From assembly GCA_903932535.1 (NCBI GenBank), contig CAIZGR010000762.1, positions 1 through 38,896 of the forward strand: a DNA stretch of 38,896 nucleotides, given 5' to 3'. The notes under the pieces are model-generated. The model did not search any database. It worked only from the letters and a program-made list of their open reading frames with translations, and was not told where the DNA came from. The stretch comes from an uncultured Hyphomicrobiales bacterium (lineage in GTDB: Bacteria; Pseudomonadota; Alphaproteobacteria; Rhizobiales; Beijerinckiaceae). The position numbers and the translations under genes were made by a program. The first letter of the stretch is position 1; every line of letters starts with the position of its first letter. Shown piece after piece: positions 7,644 to 15,335 of this stretch.

Positions 7644-10301
7644 TTACCCCAGGCTGCGCGTGACGATGTCGCGCACGTCCGGGGACAGCGACGGGAGCGC
7701 GGCGATCCGCTTCAGCATCGCCTCCGCGTGCCCGCGCCGGGTCTCCTCGAGCGAACGCCACGAGCGCATCGCAGTGAGCAGCCGGGCGGCGATTTGCGGA
7801 TTGGTCGGGTCGAGCGCCACGACGATCTCCTCGAGGAACGCGTAGCCCTCGCCGTCGGCCCGGTTGAACTGGGTCTGGTTGGCGGTGAACCCGCCGATCA
7901 GCGCCCGTACGCGGTTGGGGTTGGAGATCGAGAAACCGCGGTGGTGCATCAGCGCGCGCACCCGGTCGAGCGTCTCGCGCTCCGGGATTTGCGCCTTCAG
8001 CGCGAACCACTTGTCGAGGATCAGCGGCTCCATGGCGTAGCGCCGGCTGAAGGCGTCGGAGGTGTGCTCACGGGCGGAATTCGGCTTCATCACGATCTGG
8101 GTCAGGGCGCCGAAACGCTCGCTCATGTTGTCGGCGTCGCGAAGCTGCTTGTGCGCGCGAGAGAGGCCGTCGATGATGTTGCCGTCGGCGTAGATCGCGA
8201 GCGCGACATTGCGCAGCGCGCGGCGCCCGGCCGACTCCGCGTCGGGGCTGAACGGGCGGCGATCCGCCAGCCAGTCGTGCAGATCGGCCAGCGCGTCGCC
8301 GTGCTTGCGGCCGAGAGCGCCGCGCAGGGTCTTGCGCGCGGCGTAGATCGCGTCGGGATCGACGTCCTCGCCGATCTCGCGGGCGACGTCGGCCTCGGTC
8401 GGCAGGGTCATCGCCAGCGCGGCGAAGGCGGGATCGATGCGTCCGGCGCGGGCGTCGTCGATCAGCGCGCCGAAGGCGGCTGTCAGGCCGGCGTTGCGCT
8501 CGGGCGCGCGGCCGGCGCGAATGGCTTTCACGCAGCGCAGGAGCACGCGCGTCGCCAAGCTCTGCAGCGCCTGCCAGCGGTTGAAATTGTCGGAATCGTG
8601 CCGCGACAGCACGGCGAGATCGTCCTCGGTGAGGTCGTCGTCGACCGTGACCGGCGCCGAGAAGCCGCGCAGGAACGACAGGGCCGGCCGGCGCGGCACG
8701 TCGCGGAACACGATCGCGCGCTCGGCGCCGTCGAGGACGAAGACGCCCGAGGCGAGCTCGCTCGCCGCTGCGTCGTCCGACACGAGCGGAAGGTCGCCGC
8801 CCTCCGGGCCGACGAGGCCGAGCGCGAGAGGCATGGTCGCGGGCTGCTTGGCCGGCTGGCCCGGCGTCGGCGCGAGCGACTGGGCGACCGCGAGCCGGAA
8901 CGTCCGGGTCTCCGGGTCGTAGACGGTGCGCACCTTCACCTTCGGCGTGCCGGCTTGCGTGTACCAGCGCATGAAGCCGCTCAGATCACGCCCGGAGACG
9001 TCGGCGAAGCAGCCGACGAACTGCTCCACCGTCGCGGCCGCGCCGTCGTAGCGATGGAAGTACATGTCCATCCCGGCGCGGAAGGCGTCGTCGCCAATCA
9101 GGCGCTTGAGCATCCGGACGACCTCGGCGCCCTTCTGATAGACCGTCGCGGTATAGAAGTTGCTGATCTCGTTGTAGACTTCGGGTCTGACATTGTGAGC
9201 GAGCGGGCCCGCGTCCTCGGGAAACTGCGCCGCGCGCAAGCCCCGGACCTCGGCGATGCGCTTGACCGGCGCCGAACGCATGTCGGCGGAGAACTCCTGG
9301 TCGCGAAAGACCGTCAGGCCCTCCTTGAGGCAGAGCTGGAACCAGTCGCGACAGGTGATCCGGTTGCCGGTCCAGTTGTGGAAATACTCATGCGCGATCA
9401 CGCCCTCGATGTTGGCGTAATCGTCGTCGGTCGCGGTCTCCTGAGACGCCAGAACGTATTTGTCGTTGAAGACGTTGAGACCCTTGTTCTCCATCGCTCC
9501 CATGTTGAAGTCGGACACGGCGACGATGTTGAAGACGTCGAGATCGTATTCCCGGCCGTAGACCTTTTCGTCCCACGCCATCGCGCGCTTGAGCGAATCC
9601 ATCGCGTAGCGCGCGCGCTCCTCGCGTCCGTGCTCGGTGTGGATGACGAGGTCGACCTTGCGTCCGGAGGCGGTGACGAACGAATCCGATATGTGGCCGA
9701 GGTCGCCCGCGACGAGCGCGAACAGGTAGCAGGGCTTCTTGTGCGGATCGACCCACACCGCCCAGTGACGGCCGCGTGTTTCCGCTCCCCCATGGCTTTC
9801 GAGGTTGCCGTTGCTGAGCAGAACCGGCGCGTCCTGCCGGTCGGCCTCGATCCGAACGCGGTAGGTCGACAGCACGTCGGGGCGGTCGAGGAAATAGGTG
9901 ATCCGGCGGAACCCCTCGGCCTCGCACTGCGTGCAATAGGCGGAGCCGGAGCGGTAGAGCCCCATGAGCTTGGTGTTGGAGGCGGGGTCGAGACGGGTCT
10001 CGATCTTCAGCGTGAAGGCGCCCCGAGGCGGATTGGGCAGCGCGAATTGCGAGGGGCTGGCCTGAAACGCGCCGGAATCGAGGGGCGCGCCGTCGAGTTC
10101 GGCCGAAACCAGCGTGAGCTCGTCGCCGTCGAGGGTCAGCGACGCCCCGGCGAGTCCGGCCGGGTTGGGCCGGATCGAGAGCGTCGAGACGACGCGCGTC
10201 GCGGTCCGGTCCAGCGAAACGTCGAGATCGACCGAGTCGATGAAATAGTCCGGAACGCGATAATCGACGAGACGAACGGGCTGACCGACCGCAGTGCGCA
10301 T
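7644..10301 (-). CDS. pepN: Aminopeptidase N (M1 family)
   Basis: At 885 residues this is a normal length for bacterial PepN. It removes N-terminal residues from peptides in the cytoplasm and needs zinc. The substrate-binding motif GAMEN is at 268-272, the zinc site HEYFH at 304-308 with the third ligand E327 in the LKEGLTVF stretch, and an N-terminal beta domain begins with VPDYFIDSVDLDVSLD. The C-terminal helical domain runs to the end (DIVTRSLG). ATG 10301 has GGAAAGG about 9 nt upstream. The next gene downstream is the PleC-like kinase (218 bp gap), and murI lies upstream in the same direction (96 bp gap). Confidence 0.97.
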   Translation of the reverse strand: MRTAVGQPVRLVDYRVPDYFIDSVDLDVSLDRTATRVVSTLSIRPNPAGLAGASLTLDGDELTLVSAELDGAPLDSGAFQASPSQFALPNPPRGAFTLKIETRLDPASNTKLMGLYRSGSAYCTQCEAEGFRRITYFLDRPDVLSTYRVRIEADRQDAPVLLSNGNLESHGGAETRGRHWAVWVDPHKKPCYLFALVAGDLGHISDSFVTASGRKVDLVIHTEHGREERARYAMDSLKRAMAWDEKVYGREYDLDVFNIVAVSDFNMGAMENKGLNVFNDKYVLASQETATDDDYANIEGVIAHEYFHNWTGNRITCRDWFQLCLKEGLTVFRDQEFSADMRSAPVKRIAEVRGLRAAQFPEDAGPLAHNVRPEVYNEISNFYTATVYQKGAEVVRMLKRLIGDDAFRAGMDMYFHRYDGAAATVEQFVGCFADVSGRDLSGFMRWYTQAGTPKVKVRTVYDPETRTFRLAVAQSLAPTPGQPAKQPATMPLALGLVGPEGGDLPLVSDDAAASELASGVFVLDGAERAIVFRDVPRRPALSFLRGFSAPVTVDDDLTEDDLAVLSRHDSDNFNRWQALQSLATRVLLRCVKAIRAGRAPERNAGLTAAFGALIDDARAGRIDPAFAALAMTLPTEADVAREIGEDVDPDAIYAARKTLRGALGRKHGDALADLHDWLADRRPFSPDAESAGRRALRNVALAIYADGNIIDGLSRAHKQLRDADNMSERFGALTQIVMKPNSAREHTSDAFSRRYAMEPLILDKWFALKAQIPERETLDRVRALMHHRGFSISNPNRVRALIGGFTANQTQFNRADGEGYAFLEEIVVALDPTNPQIAARLLTAMRSWRSLEETRRGHAEAMLKRIAALPSLSPDVRDIVTRSLG

Positions 10302-10397
10302 GGGCGCTGGCCTTTCCGACTGAGCGTATGCAGCTACTCTTACGACAACGCGACTGCGTTGAACAATCGCAGGCGCACCCTGCCCGAGGCCACGCCC

Positions 10398-11222
10398 TCA
10401 GGCGGTCTCCAGGCCGATCGCCGCCGTGGGGGTAAACTCCAAACCGTATCGAAGCAAGGTTTTTTGCAGGCGCGGCGGCGGCGGCCGGCCGCTGCTGAAG
10501 ACGAGCGCGCCCGTCCGGCCGGCCGCCGTTCCGGCCGCGCCGCCGAGAAGAAAATCGAGCCGCCGCGCGATCGCCGGCGCCGGATCGACGTAGGCGACCG
10601 GCCAGGGCGCGAGCCGTTCCAGCGCTTCGATCAGCAGCGGAAAATGGGTGCAGGCGAGCACGACGCGGTCGGTCCGGCGCCCGTCCTTCGTAACGAAGCA
10701 CGGCGCGATCTCGCGCGCGATCGCCTCGTCGTCGAGCTTTTCTCCGCGCAGGAACCCTTCCGCCAGCGGCGCCAGGACCGGCGAGCCCACCAAAGTCACC
10801 TCGCAGTCGGCCGCGTGCTCGCGAACGAGCGCGTGGGTGTAGTCGCGCGCGACCGTCCCCCGCGTGGCGAGAACGCTGATCAGTCCCGAGCGCGACGCCT
10901 TGGCGGCCGGCTTGATCGCCGGGACCACGCCGACGAACGGCAGATCGGGATAGGCGCTTCTCAGATGCGGCAGGGCGAGGGTCGAAGCGGTGCTGCACGC
11001 GATCACCACGACGCCGGGGCGATGGCAGGCGACGATCCGCGCCATCACCGTGTTCACGCGCGCGATCAGCGCCGCTTCGCTCAACCGTCCGTAGGGAAAG
11101 GCGGCGTCGTCGGCGACGTAGACGATGTCCACGTCCGGCCGCGCGGCCCGGATGGCGCCGAGCACCGTCAGGCCCCCGAGCCCCGAATCGAACACGACCG
11201 CACGCGGCGCCCCGGCGCTCAT
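10398..11222 (-). CDS. murI: Glutamate racemase
   Basis: The 274-residue enzyme supplies D-glutamate for peptidoglycan, a cofactor-independent two-cysteine racemisation. The N-terminal motif FDSGLGGLTVL (11-21), first catalytic cysteine C76 (IACSTAS) and second cysteine C191 (VVLACTHFP) are present. The residue after the first cysteine is Ser instead of the usual Asn of ACNTAS, a small departure at the active site. ATG 11222 is preferred over 11261: GGCGGGAAGA precedes it and the racemase fold begins within ten residues. The gene reads toward pepN and has its own upstream region shared with the divergent TonB-like gene. Confidence 0.95.
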   Translation of the reverse strand: MSAGAPRAVVFDSGLGGLTVLGAIRAARPDVDIVYVADDAAFPYGRLSEAALIARVNTVMARIVACHRPGVVVIACSTASTLALPHLRSAYPDLPFVGVVPAIKPAAKASRSGLISVLATRGTVARDYTHALVREHAADCEVTLVGSPVLAPLAEGFLRGEKLDDEAIAREIAPCFVTKDGRRTDRVVLACTHFPLLIEALERLAPWPVAYVDPAPAIARRLDFLLGGAAGTAAGRTGALVFSSGRPPPPRLQKTLLRYGLEFTPTAAIGLETA

Positions 11223-11437
11223 TCTTCCCGCCAACCCGTTCCCCTTCGCGCCGCATCGCAAAAGCAGCGGCCGGCCACGCCCTTACGCCAAAAGCGGGCT
11301 GCGGCAAAGCCTTGCGGGCGGCCGGGCGCCGCCCGATCGCGCGCCCGCAAACCGGCGCGGCGCGCAAAACCATTGACCGGACCGGGGATCATGGGACAAG
11401 GAGAGGCCTTGCCCATTCCGACGAAGCTTTCGCCCTG

Positions 11438-12388
11438 ATGTCCTTGCCGGACGCGTTCCTCGAGGCCGACGCGATCGATCATGTGATCCAGCCGGCGTCG
11501 CCGACCGCCGCCGACCGGCGGGGGCTGATGCTCGCGCTGATCGCGGCGGCGGCGCTGCATCTTCTGATCCCGCTCGCGATCGTCGTCATCTGGGCGCTCG
11601 CCCCCCGTCCGTCACCGCCGGCCCAGGAAATCCCGGTCGAGGTCGTGGTCGAGCAGCCTCCGCCGCCGCCGAAACCGGCGCAGGAGAGGCCCAAGCCACC
11701 GCCGCCGCCGGAGGACGAGCGGCCCGCCGACGACGCCCCGAGCGCCGCGACCGAGGAGAAGGCCAACCGGGAGTCGCCCGACACGAAGACGTCGGCGCCG
11801 GAGAAAAGGCCCGAACCGGCGAAGACCGCCGGCGCGCCGCAGGCCTCGAACGAGCCGCCGGCCGCGCGGGAAGAGAAGGCGCAGGCGGCGCCGCTCCCGC
11901 TGGACGCGAAGCCCGTCGAGAAGGCGGACGCGCGCGCCGCGCCCACGCCGGCCGCCGAGGCGTCCGAAGCCTCGCCGCCCGCGCCGGTTCCGGGTCCCAA
12001 GCCCGCGCCGCCGCCCGCACGGCCCGCCAAGGCGCCGCCCGGCGCGCCCCTGCCCACCGCGGAAATCCTGCCCGACTTCAAGTTCGCCCACGCCGCCACC
12101 GAATCGCCGATCGCGGGCGGCAATGCGGATTCCCGCTATTTCACGATTATTTTCGGCATGATCCGGGCGCATCTGCGCGAGCCGCGCAACGCAAGCCCGC
12201 CCACGCGCGGCGGGGCGATCGTGTTCGCCCTCGACGAGACCGGAAACCTGCTCGAGCGCAAAGTCGTCGCGTCGAGCGGATCGCCGAACCTCGACATGGC
12301 GATGATGAATGCGATCGCCGAAGCTGCGCCCTATCCCGCGCCGCCCGGCTGGCAGCCGAAGGCCCTGCGCCTGACCTACGGACGGTAG
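11438..12388 (+). CDS. TonB-family energy-transducer-like protein
   Basis: The 316-residue protein has a single N-terminal membrane anchor (about 30-55, with a histidine at 41 inside it, as in TonB). A long Pro/Glu/Lys/Ala-rich periplasmic spacer (about 58-240) follows, with PPPPPKP and PKPPPPP runs. The C-terminal TonB-like domain (about 245-316) contains DETGNLLERKVVASSGSPNLD and YPAPPGW. TonB links the ExbB/ExbD proton channel to outer-membrane receptors. No exbB, exbD or receptor gene is nearby, so its partner system is unknown. ATG 11438 overlaps the stop of a preceding open frame (TGATG), and the ribosome site is weak, so the exact start is uncertain. Confidence 0.82.
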   Translation: MSLPDAFLEADAIDHVIQPASPTAADRRGLMLALIAAAALHLLIPLAIVVIWALAPRPSPPAQEIPVEVVVEQPPPPPKPAQERPKPPPPPEDERPADDAPSAATEEKANRESPDTKTSAPEKRPEPAKTAGAPQASNEPPAAREEKAQAAPLPLDAKPVEKADARAAPTPAAEASEASPPAPVPGPKPAPPPARPAKAPPGAPLPTAEILPDFKFAHAATESPIAGGNADSRYFTIIFGMIRAHLREPRNASPPTRGGAIVFALDETGNLLERKVVASSGSPNLDMAMMNAIAEAAPYPAPPGWQPKALRLTYGR

Positions 12389-12453
12389 GGAATATCGACG
12401 GCCTGTCGACGCGGCCGCCGCGCCCGGCGAGCGCGGCTACAGATCAAACCCCT

Positions 12454-12690
12454 TCAGCGCGGGACGCAGCGCCAGAACGACCGCACCCGCTGAAACTCGG
12501 TGGCGCTGTCCCAGTCGTGGACCGCGACGAGGCCGTACCGGCTGCATTCCTTCTGCGCCTCGGCGGCGAACTGGTAGGTCTTGGGGAAACCGTCGCCGGG
12601 ATGGTTCGGATAGTAGATGAATGCGATGGACCGCTCGGACGCGCAACCCGACACCGTCAGCAGCAAGGCCAAAAGGCCGACAATACGCAT
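12454..12690 (-). CDS. Small hypothetical lipoprotein
   Basis: The 78-residue protein has a lipoprotein signal: MRIVGLLALLLTVSGCAS, with lipobox VSGC and lipidated Cys16. The mature part is about 62 residues, with FIYYPNHPGDGFPKTY, two further cysteines (Cys49 and Cys75) that could form a disulfide, and the end FWRCVPR. Short YYPN...C.RYG lipoproteins of this kind are known to me only as hypotheticals in alphaproteobacteria; no function can be given. ATG 12690 is preceded by GGGGCGAGCAGG. It converges with the TonB-like gene, 65 bp apart. A longer in-frame extension exists to 12969 but has shadow-type composition. Confidence 0.75.
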   Translation of the reverse strand: MRIVGLLALLLTVSGCASERSIAFIYYPNHPGDGFPKTYQFAAEAQKECSRYGLVAVHDWDSATEFQRVRSFWRCVPR

Positions 12691-12983
12691 CCTGCTCGCC
12701 CCACGTTTCACGGGCGCCCAATGGGCCAGCCCACAATTGCGCCGCACAATGCCCGTCCGAAACCGTTCGCGCAAGAGGGCGTGCGGCTCAGGACAGGGGA
12801 ATCGCCCTTGGAATTCTTCCGCCGCCTTGGCCGAATTTTGCGGTCTCGAGCGCGCGCGACCCGGAGCCGTTCCGGGCCGCGTTTCAGCGGCACATGGCCG
12901 GTTTCTCCGGCGAAAAGGCTCGCTCCGGATTCGGTTGACAGTGCATTTATTTTTCGCCGTCGCTGTCACAGCGCCTGTTGAAA

Positions 12984-13034
12984 GAACGCCCTCTGCCCGC
13001 CATTACCGCGCAGGGTGACGTCAGAGGGCAGTTC
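12984..13034. repeat. Imperfect inverted repeat
   Basis: GAACGCCCTCTG at 12984-12995 pairs with CAGAGGGCAGTTC at 13022-13034, with a single bulged base and a 26-nt spacer. It sits in the gene-free region and is the left edge of a cluster of repeats. It is likely part of a dispersed palindromic element, not a terminator, because neither flanking gene ends here. Confidence 0.5.
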
Positions 13035-13037
13035 GGC

Positions 13038-13188
13038 GATGACGACGCGAGCAAGACGAAGCATCTACGAAGGCCAAGGCGCGAGGATGGTGAAGCTGGT
13101 AAAATGCAGCGTCATCGTAATGGCCCGGCCCGTCGCAGCCGCAATCCGATTTCGCCGCGGGGATGACGGCGCAAGCGAGACGCGCCAT
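13038..13188. repeat. Diverged 27-bp direct repeat pair
   Basis: Two copies begin GATGACG and share the pattern GATGACG-CGC-AGC-AGACG-CAT: 13038-13064 and 13162-13188. They differ at several positions. The pattern is like the GATGACG-containing short dispersed repeats often seen between alphaproteobacterial genes. No ORF is supported between the copies. Confidence 0.4.
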
Positions 13189-13240
13189 CCGCGAATGGTA
13201 AGGCGCTGGGGTGAGCGAAGTCAATAGACTGCACTGTCAC

Positions 13241-13264
13241 CGTAAACCCGTAAACCCGTAAACC
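13241..13264 (+). repeat. Tandem repeat, three copies of CGTAAACC
   Basis: Three perfect head-to-tail copies of the 8-mer CGTAAACC lie at 13241-13248, 13249-13256 and 13257-13264. The unit is too short and has no spacers, so it is not CRISPR. It may be a slippage-prone microsatellite or a set of half-sites for a regulator. It lies more than 300 bp from the end of paaK and is not in a promoter position for any gene identified here. Confidence 0.75.
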
Positions 13265-13352
13265 TCGGTCGGCATGGCGGGTTCCGTCGCGCCGCAACCT
13301 TCCGCCGGAATTCCCGTAAGTCAAGGTGTTGTTGCCGGCGTTTGCGGCGCGA

Positions 13353-13475
13353 TCCCTTCGCCCCGCTTTGCGGGGAGAAGGTGGCCGAAGGCCGGATGAG
13401 GGGCGGCGTCGACCTCTCAGGAAAAATCCGCGCAGCCCCTCACCCCGACCCTCTCCCCGCAAGCGGGGCGAGGGG
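13353..13475. repeat. Dispersed GC-rich intergenic repeat (copy 1)
   Basis: The block contains CCCCGC-TTTG-CGGGG and CCCCGC-AA-GCGGGG hairpins, CGGATGAGGGG, and the 17-mer AATCCGCGCAGCCCCTC at 13425-13441. The same 17-mer recurs in inverse orientation at 27963-27979 after pgl, and similar CCCCTCATCCGG and CTTCTCCCCGC words occur at 28756-28830 inside the ribosomal operon. This marks a multi-copy intergenic repeat family. Confidence 0.6.
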
Positions 13476-13578
13476 GATCTGCGTCAGCCGCGCCGCCCCC
13501 TCGACGAGCGGCCGCGTCGCGAGGCGCGCGTAGTCGTCGCGGCTCATGGCCCCGCGCCGCTTCGCGCCGTCGCGGGCG

Positions 13579-14889
13579 TCAGGGCTTCGGGCGGAGGTCG
13601 ACGATGCGCTTGGCCTTGCCTTGCGAGCGCGCGACCGCGCCGGGGTCGACGACCCGGACGGCGACGGTCACGCCGACGACCGACTTGACGTGGTGGGCGA
13701 GCTCGTGCGCCCCCAGCTCCCGCTCGGCCTCCTCGGCGGCGTGCGGGCGCGCCTCGACCACGACCGTCACCGCGTCCATCCGGTCGTGGCGATGGAGCTC
13801 GAGCAGGAAGTGCGGCGACAGCGTGTCGCACTTCAAAATCTGCTCCTCGATCTGGGACGGGAACACGTTGACGCCGCGCAAAATGATCATGTCGTCCGAA
13901 CGCCCGCCGACCCGCTCCATCCGCCGCATCGAGCGCGCGGTGCCGGGCAGGAGCCGCGTCAGGTCGCGGGTGCGGTAGCGGATGATCGGCATCGCCTCCT
14001 TGGTGAGCGAGGTGAAGACGATCTCGCCGGCCGCGCCGTCGGGCAGCACCGCCCCGGTCGCGGGATCGATCACCTCGGGGTAGAAATGATCCTCCCAGAC
14101 ATGCGGGCCGTCCTTGGTCTCGACGCATTCGCAACTGACGCCCGGACCCACGACTTCCGACAGCCCGTAGAGGTCGAGGGCGTGCATGTCGAAGCTCTGC
14201 TCGATCTCGGCGCGCATGGCGTTGGTCCAGGGCTCCGCCCCGAAGAGCCCGATCTGGAGGCTGCACTCGCGCGGATCGATCTTCGCCCGCCGGAACTCGT
14301 CGAGAATCGCCAGCATGTAGGACGGCGTCACCATCACGATCTCGGGCTTGAAGTCGTGGATGAGCTGCACCTGCCGCTCGGTCATGCCGCCCGACACCGG
14401 AATGACCGCGCAGCCGAGCCGCTCGGCGCCGTAATGCGCGCCCAGGCCCCCGGTGAACAGGCCGTAGCCGAAGGCGACGTGGACCTTCATCCCCCGCCGC
14501 CCGCCGGCGGCGCGGATCGAGCGCGCCATCACGTCGGACCACACGTCGACGTCGCCCTGGGTATAGGCCACGACCGTCGGCTTGCCGGTGGTGCCGGACG
14601 AGGCGTGAAGCCGCGCGATCCGATCGTGCGGCACGGCGACCAAGCCGAACGGATAGGTGTCGCGCAGGTCCGTCTTGGTGGTGAACGGGAATTTCGCCAG
14701 ATCCTCGAGCGTGCGGCAGTCGCCGGGATGGACGCCGGCGGCGTCGAACTTGGCGCGGTAGTGGGGAACGTTGTCGTAGGCCCGCCGCAGGGTCTGCTTG
14801 AGCCGGGAGAGCTGCAGAGCCGCGATTTCGTCGCGCGAGGCGGTTTCGATGCTGTCGAGTTCGCTTTTCCTGGGCGCAAGGTCGCGCAT
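13579..14889 (-). CDS. paaK: Phenylacetate-CoA ligase
   Basis: The 436-residue AMP-forming ligase activates phenylacetate to phenylacetyl-CoA, the first step of aerobic phenylacetate breakdown. The nucleotide-binding motif SSGTTGKPT is at about 97-105, followed by FGYGLFTGGLGAHYGAERLG typical of PaaK, DLYGLSEVVGPGVSCEC, and the C-terminal lid with GRSDDMIILRGVNVFPSQIE. ATG 14889 is chosen (AGGA 7 nt upstream) over a TTG two codons earlier. It is the last gene of paaG-paaI-paaK, only 23 bp after paaI. The length matches the family (430-440). Confidence 0.96.
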   Translation of the reverse strand: MRDLAPRKSELDSIETASRDEIAALQLSRLKQTLRRAYDNVPHYRAKFDAAGVHPGDCRTLEDLAKFPFTTKTDLRDTYPFGLVAVPHDRIARLHASSGTTGKPTVVAYTQGDVDVWSDVMARSIRAAGGRRGMKVHVAFGYGLFTGGLGAHYGAERLGCAVIPVSGGMTERQVQLIHDFKPEIVMVTPSYMLAILDEFRRAKIDPRECSLQIGLFGAEPWTNAMRAEIEQSFDMHALDLYGLSEVVGPGVSCECVETKDGPHVWEDHFYPEVIDPATGAVLPDGAAGEIVFTSLTKEAMPIIRYRTRDLTRLLPGTARSMRRMERVGGRSDDMIILRGVNVFPSQIEEQILKCDTLSPHFLLELHRHDRMDAVTVVVEARPHAAEEAERELGAHELAHHVKSVVGVTVAVRVVDPGAVARSQGKAKRIVDLRPKP

Positions 14890-14912
14890 GAACAATTCCT
14901 GTCGGTTCGGCG

Positions 14913-15332
14913 TCAGAAGAACGAGCCGGGGACGGTGCGGCTGTAGCCGCGGAACTCCGCGATCGGCGTCCCGGCGCCGTCGACGACGCTGATATCATAA
15001 ATGCCGCTGCGGTCGACGCGGCGCACCTCGCGCGCGCTCGCCGTCAGCCGCGAGCCTTCGCTGGCCGGCTTGAGATAAGTGATCGAGCAGTGCTGCGCGA
15101 CGCAGCGCTGGTTGTAGCTGTTGCAGGCGTAGGCGAACGCGGTGTCGGCGAGGAGGAAGATGAAGCCGCCGTGGCCCATGCCGTGACCGTTGGTCATCGC
15201 GCTGGTCACGACCATCGACAGCGACGCCTCGCCCGGGCCGACCGCGTCGAGCCGGATGCCGTGCCCGCGGGCGGTGTTGTCCTCGGCCCACATCAGGTCG
15301 GCGGATTTGCGGGCGATCTCCTCGGGCGTCAC
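14913..15332 (-). CDS. paaI: Phenylacetyl-CoA-pathway thioesterase PaaI
   Basis: The 139-residue hotdog-fold thioesterase hydrolyses ring-hydroxylated or dead-end phenylacetyl-CoA esters, releasing trapped CoA. The catalytic-loop signature GHGMGHGGFIFLLADTAFAYA is present at about 49-69, with the HGG and Asp characteristic of PaaI. N-terminal DLMWAEDNTARGHGI also matches the family. It starts with GTG (15332), 3 nt after the TAG stop of paaG, so it is probably translationally coupled; its own ribosome site is weak. The CoA-rescue role fits its place between paaG and paaK. Confidence 0.93.
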   Translation of the reverse strand: MTPEEIARKSADLMWAEDNTARGHGIRLDAVGPGEASLSMVVTSAMTNGHGMGHGGFIFLLADTAFAYACNSYNQRCVAQHCSITYLKPASEGSRLTASAREVRRVDRSGIYDISVVDGAGTPIAEFRGYSRTVPGSFF

Positions 15333-15335
15333 GGG

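Larger units (their letters stand above)
12691..13578. other. Repeat-rich gene-free region
   Basis: These 888 bp separate the small lipoprotein from the phenylacetate genes and hold no credible gene. They contain an AT-rich island around 12935-12960, several inverted and direct repeats (listed separately), a triple 8-bp tandem repeat and a block of CCCCTC/CCCCGC hairpins of the dispersed intergenic kind common in Hyphomicrobiales. The lipoprotein promoter must lie in the left part, but no clear box was found. Confidence 0.6.

Noticed and set aside
7728-11438. A plus-strand open frame of over 1200 codons opposite pepN and murI
   Set aside because: It is antisense to two well-identified enzymes, rich in Arg, Gly, Ala and Glu, has no domain motif, and is the normal by-product of high third-position GC.
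11391-11438. A 15-codon leader peptide (starting MGQGEALPIPTKL) overlapping the TonB-like start
   Set aside because: No regulatory codon run, no hairpin alternatives seen, and the overlap TGATG could be chance; not enough to call it.
12454-12969. A 171-residue version of the small lipoprotein starting at GTG 12969
   Set aside because: The first 93 residues are Arg/Pro-rich shadow sequence, and the lipoprotein signal begins exactly at ATG 12690 with a ribosome site.
13241-13264. Short tandem repeats as a possible CRISPR array
   Set aside because: The unit is 8 bp with no spacers, and no cas gene is present.
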